Source of the DNA: Owenia fusiformis
Lineage: Eukaryota; Annelida; Polychaeta; Sabellida; Oweniidae
Assembly: GCA_903813345.2 (NCBI GenBank)
Contig: CAIIXF020000007.1
Span: 39,294,671 to 39,358,670 of the forward strand
Length of the DNA: 64,000 nucleotides
Direction of reading: 5' to 3'
A program made the position numbers and the translations under genes. The notes beneath the pieces are model-generated. The model had not been told where the DNA came from. It made no database searches and saw only the letters and a program-made list of their open reading frames with translations. Positions 45,290-57,491 of the stretch are shown here, piece by piece; the stretch's first letter is position 1; each line of letters opens with the position of its first letter.

Positions 45290-46835
45290 GAGGCCCTTCA
45301 GGAGTGGAAAACCTTAAATTATCAGAGATTTATGTTTCCAAACTGTTTTGAAACAAACTAACGTCTTGTTTTCAACCTACACCTTTCTCCTTTCTGTCGT
45401 ATTTAATAAAACAAAAATAGTATATCACGGAGGGATACGAACCACTCACCTGGGACTTGGTTATTCACTAGCGCCATAGGCACACTACTATACCTAGAAA
45501 CACCTAGAAATGCATAAGATACTTTGTTTGTCTAATTGGATTGTTTAGTATATTTTTGAAAGTACCTTATCAACATCTAACTTTCAACCGATAAGCCATT
45601 AATAAGGAACAGACAAATAAAAACAAATATATTAATCATTACTAATAAGCCAAATGGGTTGCTCATGAAAGCCAAATGCAAGGTATAGTAGAGTGATAGG
45701 CGTTCTACTATTCTGGATACAACTGACGAGTCGTATTTAAGTGGAGACAAAAGTGAGGATCATTTTGGCTTCTATTGTCTGGGTTAGTTGATCGAGACCC
45801 GTTCATGTCGAACTTTTTGATTTGCTTGTTGTCAAGATATAATAAGTAGGGCAAAATCCAGAAAAAGTAAATCAAAAATACTCCAATGGAGTAAAAAATT
45901 GTCACCAGGATTCCGGAATGAGACGAATGTTAACTCGTGAAATCTCGGTAGATAAAGTAGGTCAGAAAATCCGGATTAATCCGAACAAGGTTCGGGAATT
46001 TCCGTCATAAGAAGTAGGTCAAAAATACTCCAATGGAGTATAAAATTTTCACCAGGATTCCGAAATACGACGAATCGAATCAACAAACTTCGGTACAATA
46101 ATGACGTGCATAAAAACCGAAATGATCTGAACAACGTTCGGATAAAATCGTGAAACAGGTGTCAGGGGCTTCCCCTCATCTTTCCCGACATGGTTCTAAA
46201 AGCCTTATATGGATCTATCACGTGACATTCAAAATGACGTTCCTATATGGTTCTATGGGCCTTATATGGATCTTTCGAACACATGACCTAATACCAAATC
46301 AAAATTTTTCCTTGACCATTGGATGGGATTTCATAGAAAATATCAAAGAAAACATATTCTCGTGATCCTTAATTCACTTAAATTCGATCATTTTATCTTC
46401 ACCCCTTGATGGAATTTTATGAAAGAAGTTATGAAAACACATCATCATGTAAGGGTTTTCACCTAAATTAGCTCGTTTTATCTCGACCCTTCAATTGAAT
46501 TTCATTGAAAAATGTTTCATGAAAAATATCATCATGTTATGATTTGTATTTAAATAAGACCGTTTCATCTAAATACTTGCTGGATAAAATTTCATAAAAA
46601 ATGCACTTTAAAAATATTTCAGGATTTGCCTTAATTTATCAATGTAATGTAAGTATTAGATTGACTCTCAAATAGGGTTCTATTTTAACTTTTTTATTGA
46701 AATTAATACTAGGCAGGACTCACTCTCTAAATAGCTAATAAAAATTCAACCCTTGGATGTGATTTCGTTGAAAAAAAATATGACAAGTCCAGAATCAAAT
46801 GATTTGTCCAGAACCTCTTAAGATCCTGTTCTGTT
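45290..46835 (-). repeat. Interspersed repeat S, inverted copy
   Basis: Reverse complement of 22985-24400 with scattered substitutions. It lacks about 90 bp of the tRNA-like part and carries a 215-bp MITE insertion. Because it predates the 3,165-bp duplication, it shows which junctions of that duplication are native. Confidence 0.85.
45481..45695. mobile_element. 215-bp MITE with 5-bp target duplication ATAGG
   Basis: TIRs CACACTACTATACCTAG and CACTCTACTATACCTTG match at 15 of 17 positions. ATAGG lies at 45476-45480 and 45696-45700, while the two other copies of repeat S have a single ATAGG at this place (near 24195 and 31270, reverse strand). Insertion and boundaries are therefore certain. 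Confidence 0.88.
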
Positions 46836-47094
46836 AATTCTGTCACTGGTCCGCTATTTTTGCGGAAGTTACACTGAAACACAAACTCCATGTGCATGCG
46901 CACTAAAGTTAAAACCAATCAGATTATTTGATATTTTTACGCAAAAGAATTATTTGCTTCTGGGCTTTTACCATAAAAGCTAACCACAATAATCACACCT
47001 GGCAGAGATTACACTTACTTCAAGCGAAATTTCAGCTCAACTTCGTAACAAATGCATTATGCAGCATTACCCAGCCTTGGAGACACTCATTTTG

Positions 47095-48780
47095 GTAAAT
47101 CGTCGAGTGAGAATAACTTTTGTACTAACTGCCATTTTCAAAAAAATTGAGATAGACATGGAATTTTACTATTTGAAACACAGGCTTTCATCTCAGATAC
47201 ATGCCCCATCTTAATTCCCTCTCATTAAGCTAGAATTCAGTGTGAAATTGTACCATCTCCAGACAAACAGCTTATTTCTAATTTCAAATTGTCATATATG
47301 ATATCAACTGTTTCAACCAATCAACTCTCTAAGAATTGGTCATGTGACTTGCAAAACTTGGAGTTATAACAATTTTATATTAAAACGAAGTATGCCAATA
47401 TGCATGTTATTGTATCTAAAATGAAATAATGTTTTGTAACACAATACCATGCCAGTTTGCATGCCTGGCCTTTCATGTTTTAGTTTTAGAACTATTACAA
47501 GTAGATCAAAAAAATAAAATGATACAGTATGTGTAATCCCATGCATATTCAAATTATATGCCCTCAATTACTCTTTGTATTATGGATGCTCATTGGATTA
47601 TTCATGGCCACATGATATGAAATAAAATCACTAATTTCCTCGAAAACCTAAATCCTTGCTACCAGGGAAGATGAAAAGTACAAATGACCAGTTAATTAGA
47701 TCATGTGAGCAGTCAAAAGTACCCTTTATCTTCCCTGCTACCAGGTTTTATAGGGGTTTGAATGGCCAAATGCAATAGAAATGCATATATGTCATCATTA
47801 AATGTTGAAAATGAAAGACTACTTATTTGTTTCTTCAAATAGAGTACATAATAATAGGTTATATACTAGATATAGTAATCAAAACAAATAGTAACTATCA
47901 CATTTTGCACTACATTGCTCAAAGGCAATCACTGTCTGTATACTATTGAAATCTCTTTCAAAATGATGTTTTATAGTTTGTGGAAAAAAGCTAAATCTAT
48001 TTAAACTAGCTTTAACTTTTACTGACCATACACTATATCAATAAGGAGTTATCTTTATGTTAGTATAGTCCCTTAAAACACTTATTTTATTTTCTCTTCA
48101 TCTATGATTTACTGCGGCTTTTCACTGAACATCTGGGATCTTTTTAGTTATTTTATTACTAGTATGTTTTTCAGATTTGTCCTTTCTTTTGCATTTTTGG
48201 GATCATTGTTTTTAGATCATCTACATTTTATTTTGGAAAAGTAACAAATTGGTTCAATTTCTTTACAAAGAGCCACTCTTAGTCTCCACTTCTACAATTG
48301 CTTCAATTCCCAATTGTACTCCACAGAGTAGCAAACAACAGAAAATGAATGGATAATGATAGCTGCATCCCAATGAACAAAATGTGATTACCTAAATCGA
48401 GGTTTCATCACTTTCATTAATCTAAAATGAATTAGAAATTATTTTTCTGTTTTCAAAGGAGCAGGGAAAGTATCGCAACAGACTTTTGATAATTTTGACA
48501 GTTGATAATTTTTTTGTGAGTAGTTTCTGGCTGTAAAAAGTAAATGCTTGGGAAAGGCGAATCTATAATCTTCAAGAAAAATTAAAAGAATAGTTTCCAG
48601 ATCAATTGGATCAATTGGATTATCCATGTTTAATCCACCCATCAACAAGCTTTTCAAAATACATTCGTCATTTTCACCATCGTCCCTCATTTTTTTACAA
48701 TTTTTCATGCAAAGTTACATTGTACTTGAACACATGTTTCATCAAGTAAAATATGTAAGGAACTCCATGAAGTTTGTTTT
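47095..48780 (-). repeat. Large imperfect inverted repeat, left arm
   Basis: Pairs with 51907-53080. Best-conserved parts: 47240-47430 with 52680-52850 ('gcaaaacttggagttataac') and 48430-48780 with 51907-52210. An 89-residue minus-strand frame at 48439-48708 is disrupted in the other arm, so I do not call a gene. Confidence 0.75.
47650..47745. repeat. Short inverted repeat (GCTACCAGGGAAGAT)
   Basis: CTTGCTACCAGGGAAGATGA and TATCTTCCCTGCTACCAGG flank about 60 bases in inverted orientation. Confidence 0.5.
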
Positions 48781-50047
48781 TGAGTTTTTTTTGAAAAAAT
48801 GAACCTCTTAAAATGCATGTTTACAAAAATAATTTAGGAGTGATGTAAAAGATGGCAATGTTTTTCAATAATAACATGCATAGGTGGGTGAATTACTCAT
48901 GTGTGTTGTGTTTTAATCCTGCATTCACTGACTGAGTTAGCCTATTGAAAAATCATAGAGATTAATAATACAAACAGTAATACTATGAATACTTCTACTT
49001 CAAGCTCAAATAGCGCTTTCAGGGTCCTGTGTTGAAATACTAGATCACCTTATGTGCATGAATTTTCAAGAGAAACCATCAGTGCAAGCAATTAAATGAA
49101 AGCATCATCCGAACATCACTTGAAAAGTACTAAAGTGGTGAAAAATTGCCGGATGTTGACAGAAAATGTGCCTAGGGGAGAGGGTCGTCTCTCAACCCCC
49201 CTCCTCCCCCTCCCTGGTCACGGGACTAATACATGTGATATGGCAAAGTCCAATTCATAGATTAAGTTTCCCTTGCAGTCTTGTTGGCATTTTCATTAGA
49301 GTTCATGTTTTGTTTATGTTAATGGGTGAGTGAAAGACCCTTGGGTGGGAATCAAATATAAAATGTTTTCTAAAATATATATTTGAAATACTTTGTGTAT
49401 GTACAGTCACAAACTCTAGGCAACATTAACTAGTAATGGGGCAACACCCCAACTCAACTGAGTGAATGTGTTAACCATATAAGGAACAAAAACATTACAT
49501 AAAACAAACTCAGCATGCAAACATGTAAAACTGGCATGGCAAAACAATAGATTGTGAAACTGAATAATAAAAGCACATACGACTAGAAAACAAGGGATTA
49601 ATGAACACTGGTGTAAAGTAATGAAGGGACCTGTTAAAATGACATGAATGGGGATTGGTCAATTTGAATAGTAGAAATATAAAAAATGTGAAAATTAGCC
49701 AGGTAGAGGGGAGAGATAAAGGGAGCTGCTGCTTCCCCAAGAGATTCTTTCAAAATGATGCAGTTTCTCACCAATCTGAGCACTTCGCATGATTTTTTAG
49801 CCAAAACTGTCAAAAAGTTCATCCCTAGGCAAAAGCTTTGCCCTTGGTAAAACTGCTCCTACCCCTTGGTAAAAGCTGGCTACAGACTGTGTAAAACACT
49901 TGTGTGAGAACTTGAACATGAACGAGTACTGTTATGACCCCCAGTAATGTTGTTCATCTCTCAACTGGTTTAACTGGGGACCATTACATCAATTGGCATT
50001 ATATCAATCAGGCAAAAAGAGGCCAGTGATGTGAAAATAGTCAATAG
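48781..50047. other. Spacer within the large inverted repeat
   Basis: No gene or element recognised; short ORFs lack domain features. Confidence 0.5.
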
Positions 50048-50846
50048 CACGGTGTTATAGCATGACGGTTACGCCACCTCTGAAAACGAGGTTTGACAGC
50101 TACGTTCACTGATTTATCCAATAAAATGGCCGCGATGGAAGAGAAAACTAAGGTTGGCGCATTATTTTCTACTTCTGTGTATCAATGAAAGGATGAACGA
50201 TTTATGTAAGAATCGCATTCGGTGATACATTCAGTAATGTATATTTTGAACGTAGCCTTTGCAAATTGATGCCCGGGGATAACATGAAATAAGAGAAAAA
50301 CTGTCGAGTTTGAAATTCAAAACTACACAAAAATTTAGTAATTTGTTTATTTTTGTTTTTATTGTTAGGGCATGGTCTACATTGCCTAAAAACCGTGTGG
50401 TATATAGATGTAACCTACATACGATCATACAAAGCCAATTGAGCATTGGAAACCACCTAATATGTTCTACTCAAGCCATAATAATGTATTTTGAATTTGC
50501 AGTAGTTATACACAGTTTACTTATACTTACAGTTAATATTTTGAGTGGCTCATGTACTGAGACAACACGAGAATGGACCAAATATTATAAACTTTGATAT
50601 CTCAGTCGGTAGGCTTACAGATTATATTCTGTTTCTTGTAGACCACCTGGCAGATTTGACCCAGTCTTTATAACCATCCATATATACGTCACCGAATGGA
50701 ACTAGTTTAAAAGGAAATCTTATCTGTGAATATTGCCTACAGGCGAGAAAGAGGACATGCTGCCTTTCCCATCCGCCATTTTTTGTTATCGTTACCGCAA
50801 AATTTTGCAAATCGCCTTGACGTAACCGTCATGCTATAACACCGTG
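50048..50846. mobile_element. 799-bp element with 26-bp perfect TIRs
   Basis: CACGGTGTTATAGCATGACG starts the left TIR (50048-50073). The exact reverse complement closes the element (50821-50846). Flanks AATAG and AATAA may be a 5-bp duplication with one change. ATG-initiated short frames in strong Kozak context lie near both ends, pointing inward (ATGGCCGCGATGG at about 50127; ATGGCGGATGGG on minus near 50778), but neither extends. Non-autonomous. Confidence 0.78.
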
Positions 50847-51906
50847 AATAAGGGACCATAAGTTTACACATTCCATGTGTACGTTCATCAAAATAGTGCG
50901 ATCTTAACCTCCCTAATAACTGAAATTGTTGACTCAACCAATAGAATCATTCTATGTTTGTTTATATTTGTTCACATTAATATGGAAGAAAATCGGACAT
51001 TTTGCTAAAAAGATGTTCTTGTAAATCTTAGAAATAATGATAAAGGTAGTATACACCACACACTCAATGGTATTGATTGTGGTTTTCAGAGACTCTCAAT
51101 AGGGACTTTAAGCTTGCAATGTTTTTGACAACCTAAATGTGACTGGAAAATATTTAGCGATGCATTTGTATGGGCGATTGGTCATAGGTTGGCGTTTTGA
51201 TTTTATATGCAAGCTTAATCTCCCTAATGTTAACATTAAGGTAAGAGTGTATGTTACTCATAACATTTTCTTAGGATAACATTTCTTGAATTGATGAATA
51301 TGCAAAAATTATTCTTAGCATATCATCCTTCATTTCATTATTTGAATAATCAATCTGGAGATAAACTCAAATAAGGAAGTGTGTTATAACACATCATCAT
51401 ATAGAAACATGTTCAATGTTTTTTCAGAAGCTGGATCAAAATATTTGTCTTACTAAAATTATTGGCAAAGGTATGATGTACTAAATTCTTGTACTGTATT
51501 TATGATTTTAATAGCACTGTACCTCGTGAATCATTACTGATAAACAAGATACAGAAAACCTGTTCAAAGTAAATGCTATAATGAGGCATCATAGAAATTA
51601 TCATAAAGAGAGGTATTTAGAATTTCTTAGCAACTTACACACACACACAGGTTTAACTGCACTCAAACATTAAACAGTCAACTTGACAGGTATTCAGATT
51701 TTTTGGGAAATGCTGCGGTTATGCTCCATTGATTAAACAGGGGATTTAAACAGCAGGGGATCAAACAAGTCCAACCATTCATTTATGAAAACATTTTGAA
51801 CTAACTTTATGGCACACTAATGACATCTTATATGAGTGTGCTGTACTAAAAGCATAGCCCCATTGGATCCCCTTATATTGGATTATCATAATCCTAATCC
51901 ACGAGG
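50847..51906. other. Spacer within the large inverted repeat
   Basis: AT-rich; a (CA)n run of about ten bases near 51640. Nothing else recognised. Confidence 0.5.
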
Positions 51907-53080
51907 AGTTCCTTATATATTTTAAGTGATGAAACATGTGTTCAAGTACAATGTAACTTTGCATGAAAATTGTAAAAAAATGAGGGACGATGGTGAAAAT
52001 GACGAATGTATTTTGAAAAAGCTTGTTGATGGGTGGATTAAACATGGATTATAAGATAATCCAATTGATCTGGAAACTATTCTTTTAACTTTTCTTGAAG
52101 ATTATAGATTCGCCTTTCCCAAGCATTTACTTTTTACAGCCAGAAACTACTCACAAAAAAATTATCAACTGTCAAAATTATCAAAAATCTGTTGCGATAC
52201 TTTCCCTCGCTCTTTCTTCCATGTGCATGTAATAAAAATTGGTTATGTCTTAGGCCCTAAGGATCTGAAACCTGCTGGTCAAAATGGAATTACGGACCAG
52301 TTGCAATGTTATTCTCCTATACCCAGTGAAAAAATCAACTGGTCTGTATCAAAAATAACCTGATAATGACCAGCGGACCGGCCCCATAGGGGCTACATTG
52401 TAATGTGCTGGGAGGTTTAGGCTACAGGGTTTATACCGAGGGAAATATGTGGGGGACCGTATTGGCATCATTGGTTTCAATGCATTGTACTTCTGCCTTA
52501 GTTTCAAAGGCAATAAATTCTTTTTGAAGGGTGTCCTGAGATTCCAAAATTAAGATCTAGAAATAATTGTACTTATTTGAGAAATTGATTTTAAAGTTTT
52601 ATAAATTGAATTTTCTTTATTTTATTAAATAATATTCTTTGGTTTTTGAAGATTTTTTTACAAAGCAAAACATTATTTTTCATTCTAGATACAATAACAT
52701 GCATATTGGCATACTTTGTTTTAATATAAGATTGTTATAACTCCAAGTTTTGCAAGTCACATGACCAATTCTTAGAGAGTTGATTGGTTGAAACAGTTGA
52801 TATCAGATATGACAATTTGAAATTAGAAATAAGCTGTTATTCCGGTGGGAAATTGTATCAACTCCATTTCCATAGTTTTAAAAAAGGATCTTGTAAATTG
52901 TTTCAAGGTGTGATATTCATATAAGATATCTCTAGGGTGAGACCAGGTGACATACAAAAAATCAAGTTTCACATAGCAATACTAAGTAAGATACAGACCT
53001 CTAAACTTTCAAACCTTGATATCTCAGTTCCGTAAAAATGTGAGATAGTACAAAGTTATTCTCATGCGACGAAATATGAT
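51907..53080 (+). repeat. Large imperfect inverted repeat, right arm
   Basis: Reverse-strand partner of 47095-48780, shorter and with insertions/deletions in the middle (about 52215-52680 has no partner). Confidence 0.75.
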
Positions 53081-54753
53081 TAACGGTGTATACTTTTTTG
53101 CAGTTAGGGGGAGTTTGGGACATTAAATGTTAAAATTCAAGAAAATGTGCTAATTTTACGACTTGTCAATTAATTTATATTAGCATTGTAAGTATATCAG
53201 TGCTGATCAGTGTTTGAAAAATGTATCGAGCAGGATAAACTGATGAAACAAGATCAAATGTGAAAGGCTTTGGTAATCTTGTATTTGAATAGCTACCGAT
53301 TTTCGTATCTGGATTAGAATTTGATGAGAGTAAGACCATTGAGATGCTAGAACTAGAAATAATTTTTCTACAATATTAAAAGGCCGAGTGCCCGGGAATA
53401 TTAACACAGTTGTACATGTTGAACAACTAATATACATACTTTTGTGGCTTGGTTGAATGGCTATCAATCCAAAGTTCCGATGTGTCTCATCAAGAAGACG
53501 ATAGAGTGACAAAGATTATGTCAAGCGGTGTTTATAAATTTTGTGCAAATTTTCTTCTTGGATCGAAAAAATTGATTTTAATTCGATTAACTTACGATAG
53601 GTGGCAAAATGTCTAAAGGTAGGTCACGTGATACAAAACAACGAATCATACACGAAAACAATGATTCATTCGCCAGATGGCGTAGTTAAATGAGGTCAAT
53701 TTTTGCGACAAACGAAAACCGTTTAGCTCAGCGACTCCAGACTTTGGATGTTTGGATCATCATATTCAACATCGAGTGAGTCACAGGGCAAATATCTAAG
53801 CACGAGTGACAAAGGGAAAGGACCAACAGTTGTAATGGAACTTAGCGAGAAAAAGCAAACTCTAAGTGTATACTAGTCAAGAAAAACAAACCCCATATAT
53901 CCCAAAACCATGATCGAACGTGAAAATGTCTAACAATGTCAAATACCCCCTTTCCCCCACCATTCAAGAACTGATAACACAATCCAAGACCAAGAAAGGG
54001 ATTCTTAAGCTGCATCTACGGCAGTCTACTTTGAATGATGTATATGATGACAGTGCAATATTACTACTTAGACTCTGTTGACTTTATGTAAATAAACATC
54101 TACATATATTTTACCTATACTGGCGATTACTAGAGTGCTGCTAACTCGATAAAAGGCTGGCGCTGGCTAGAATTGTCTGTGGTTCTAGCCAGGATAAAGA
54201 TACAAGTTCTTCAACTCGACAATGGGAAGAACTGCTCTACCTTAGTGACTAATATGTCATGATATGACATCTAAAGAGTCAATAAAAGATATATATATAT
54301 CTTACATTGCTTGTCATGCGTGTTACATATGTGTTGCATTCTGTATTCGAATCTCACCGGCTCTGTTTAAAAGTCCCTCTCCGTTTTGTCCGGTTACAAT
54401 ATTATGCCTCATATTAGTATTATAAATCATTTCTACTTTCAAATGTGTTAATTTAAAGTTGAAAATGTTATATGATGGATTAAATTTTATCAATTTGTGT
54501 CACCATTATTGGGTATTGATACACATAACTTCATAACAAATACTTTTCAGAAAAATATTATTGAACAAATAGGTTATTGATAGTCGTGGTGGAATATATA
54601 CGAATTTTCCCTTGACAAATTATGATATTGGCCCCGCAAAATATCATATTGACACTTGGGCTATTGCCCTCGGTCAAGATATCACATTTCCCCAGGGATA
54701 GAATTTATATTCAATCTCTCCATTTAAATAACCCCTATATCATGATGACCTAC
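53081..54753. other. Intergenic; promoter/terminator-like signals at 54145-54306
   Basis: GATAAAAGG (about 54149), a 10-bp hairpin CTGGCTAGAA/TTCTAGCCAG (54165-54200) and AATAAA (about 54281) occur in a short span. This spacing is seen in small LTRs, but I could not define TG...CA boundaries or a target duplication. Confidence 0.25.
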
Positions 54754-54999
54754 TTATGCCTTTGTCACTTGATGATGTCTTGCAGTTAGGATTTGGTTTA
54801 GTGCAGGGGTATTCGGATTGCCCCTTGCCATATCTAAACCATAAATCTCTAAAATCATCGCTGACACTCATTCCATCAGGACATTTCTTTCTCTCAAACC
54901 TCTTTGCAGATGTACATTCATAATAGTAGCAAACGTCTGGTATATCAACGCTACCATAATGGCCGAATTGATATTTCACCTTGTTTGGATCACATTCAT
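54754..54999 (-). CDS. Chitin-binding (peritrophin-A/CBM14) domain exon
   Basis: A 246-bp exon, phase 1 at both ends. The acceptor CATTACTTTTCCAG|ATGAATG has a strong pyrimidine tract; the donor is ATAA|GTAGGT. It encodes about 82 residues with six cysteines in CBM14 order: D-E-C-D, then V-C-Y-Y-Y-E-C, K-K-C-P-D-G-M, Y-P-C and P-N-C. Aromatic residues next to the second and third Cys (YYY) are where chitin contacts occur in the family. A serine-rich tail (KTSSSDKG) follows. The exon belongs to a secreted, chitin-binding protein of matrix, shell or gut lining. The rest of the gene is mostly unseen. The VWA exons are about 37 kb downstream on the same strand; a shared Pif-like gene is conceivable but the domain order is reversed. 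Confidence 0.85.
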
Positions 55000-55790
55000 C
55001 TGGAAAAGTAATGGAGCATCTGTACAACAGTTGCAAACATAGTAGACTAGAATCATATGATGATAAAAGCCTCTAGAAAGTGAAAGTACTTATATTTTAA
55101 CGAGCCGGCGAGAGACCTGTATCAAAATACTCCTTTATGTATAAGAAAAGATTTGTGAGATTTAACATGGTGAACGAGGTGTCAAAAGGCACTAATTTGA
55201 CAATTAATTAAAATAATATTTCTCATTTCTTAACTAGTTCAACATATACAGTCAGTGTTGATCAACATAAATAAATGTGGTCAACTTGTCAATGTGCCAG
55301 GCTGGAGCCCTGTCAACCAATCAGTGTTTTGGATTTTGCACACTGGTTTCATACAGATTGTACTTTATCTGGTTTGATTAAAGTTATTGAACTAGTACCA
55401 ATAATCACTAAACACAATAATCTCCCTATCAAATCAGATTTGTTAGTCATTGGTTCAGTTAATGGGAACTATCATAAATCTCATCTCAATATATCATAAA
55501 ACAGAGAAAACAGGATGTGTCTTCTGTTTAACTTTATGAAATGCTCAACACAAATAACAAATTAATGTACACAATATAGGGATATTGAAGAAAAGATGAT
55601 TGATGCATAACATCCAAACAGAATAAGATAACAGATAAATGTTATGACATTTTCAGCAATGGGAAAGGTATAACTCCAGAACAGTAAAAATGGCACAATA
55701 CACTTCCAATATATGAGTACACACAAATCAGTAATGTAATTCTCAATGGTACATCCATCATAGGGTGTAAGACTAGATAATATGAATGAC
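55000..55790 (-). other. Putative intron between the candidate exon and the CBM14 exon
   Basis: AT-rich. The segment 'gccggctcgttaaaatataag' (minus, split: gccggctcgtt / aaaatataag, about 55091-55111) has a relative at 62987. Confidence 0.4.
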
Positions 55791-55940
55791 CTAATGTATA
55801 GATCACTAAGTCTGTTTTTTCAAATTTAAAAGTGATATGAAGAAGTCTTCCACTAGCACCGGTATTATTTGACATGCTACATTCTCTCACAAGTGAGCTA
55901 TCTTCTGCTGCTAAAGACGAACATGTTCTTAAGTTGTCAG
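55791..55940 (-). CDS. Candidate extracellular exon upstream of the CBM14 exon
   Basis: A 150-bp stretch with acceptor TTTCTGTCACAG|CTGAC, ending at a weaker donor TTAG|GTCATT. It is phase 1 at both ends like the CBM14 exon, so the two could be spliced in frame. It reads DNLRTCSSLAAEDSS, then RECSMSNNTG (an N-glycosylation site, NNT) and RLLHITFKFEKTDLVIYTL. Two cysteines and alternating hydrophobic strands suggest an extracellular beta-rich domain, but I recognise no family. The frame continues past the donor, so the 3' limit is uncertain. Confidence 0.4.
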
Positions 55941-56844
55941 CTGTGACAGAAATATACTATGCATTAGCTGGTGATTCTAAACAATAAGTTGACAAAAATC
56001 TAGGACCATTTGCAATTGCGAAAAGCATTAGAGCTGCGCATAAAAAAAGTTCTACAAGTTAATTGTCCTATTATATAAGGTATGTGGTATGGCATAAACT
56101 GTTATTTTACCCGTAAACTATGCTGATCAAGACTATTGATTATCCTGCTATATCATTGGTGCAGCAAAATACCATTTCAGGAGATGGTGCACACACTGCA
56201 ACTTAGAAGAGATATTTTGATGCACCAAGCTACAAAGCCACTTGGTATTGTCTACATGACTGATGTGCTAAGGCTGTCCAAATTCATGCTCCCCATTGTT
56301 TGCTCTCCCCCATTGTTCATAGTTTTTTTAATCAAATAAAAGAAGACATAATCGTTTGAAGCAAGGAATCTTTTTAATCGCAGACTATCACTCAAAATAA
56401 TAAACAAAAGACTCCGCTAAAAACGTTAAAAATTAATAAGGGAAAATGATAGTTTTGAGTGGAGGATGTTCACTCCTTTTTCATTAACTGAACGTATTCA
56501 GTCATTAAAGGTTTCTTACGAATGTCTTTCAGAAGTATGATTGACAATTGTCACTGCTTGCACTGGTTAATTTTATTTGAGAATAAGAAGTAGATTTCAG
56601 TTAAATAACAATTTGTGCGGAAACATTGAAACTTGTAAAAATGACCTGATCCACCTCACTGTTCAAAATAGTCGATGACAGACTGTGATGATGATAGTGA
56701 CAATATATATGTTTCCACATAACATTATATGTTTAAATATCCATTTTATATTAATAGTAAACCAACCATCGTGTCTGCAAATGTTTTGAGGATATATTAA
56801 AGTATACATTCATGGTGACATACACCACATTCGAATATTTTACT

Positions 56845-57491
56845 TCTATTCTAACTCACACTTAAGAAACATAACATTTACTAGCATGTGGCTCTGCGGC
56901 TGCGTGCTGCAGAAAAACCGAGTGTATTATTTGTACAATAATGTTATCGTATGTACATGCTGGTTGCCAAAATGTGGATCTGCGGCTGCGTCGCCGCTGG
57001 AAAATATACAAAAATGTTAATAATGGACAATTGATTAGCTTACTCGATAATGTAGTAATAACAAATCTCATTTTCAAACTTAAAAAATTTCCGACCACCT
57101 GTAAAACCTTTTCTATCTTTAGCATCACACACTCATTAATGCCCATTATTATTCTGTTGAGAACATGATGCTAAAAATCTTCGAAATCCTCAACAATTGA
57201 GGTTAAAGGAAAAAGGTTTGTCCGAAAAATTTTCATTACCTTTTAAAGACATTTACTTAGTTTATCTCGCCGCTTAGAGCCGAAGTGATCTTATTCACGA
57301 ATACATACACCGTTCACTCAGTAATACTGCATTCACAATTACCGTTCTATTTTCATAACGTTAAACGACCAAATAGAAATCATTTTCTTGCTAATTCGTA
57401 CTACGTGACTCAAACGCAATAAAATACATTTCTATTCTAACTCACACTTAAGAAACATAACATTTACTAGCATGTGGCTCTGCGGCTGCGT
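56845..57491. repeat. Cluster of short duplications around a CTGCGGCTGCGT motif
   Basis: A 62-bp sequence ('tctattctaactcacactta...ctctgcggctgcgtg') occurs at 56845-56906 and again, as far as I can see unchanged, at 57430-57491. A third CTGCGGCTGCGT is near 56982. The second copy directly abuts the 175-bp repeat at 57261-57435. Confidence 0.8.
57261..57435 (+). repeat. 175-bp perfect direct repeat, copy 1
   Basis: Begins TTTATCTCGCCGCTTAGAGC and ends ACATTTCTAT. Identical to 62381-62555 on reading, offset 5120. Confidence 0.9.

Noticed and set aside
48439-48708. 89-residue minus-strand ORF in the inverted repeat
   Set aside because: The partner copy at 51950-52210 has stops and shifts; not a conserved gene.
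53926-54306. Short solo LTR with TATA, hairpin and AATAAA
   Set aside because: Could not define matching termini or a target duplication; kept only as a note.
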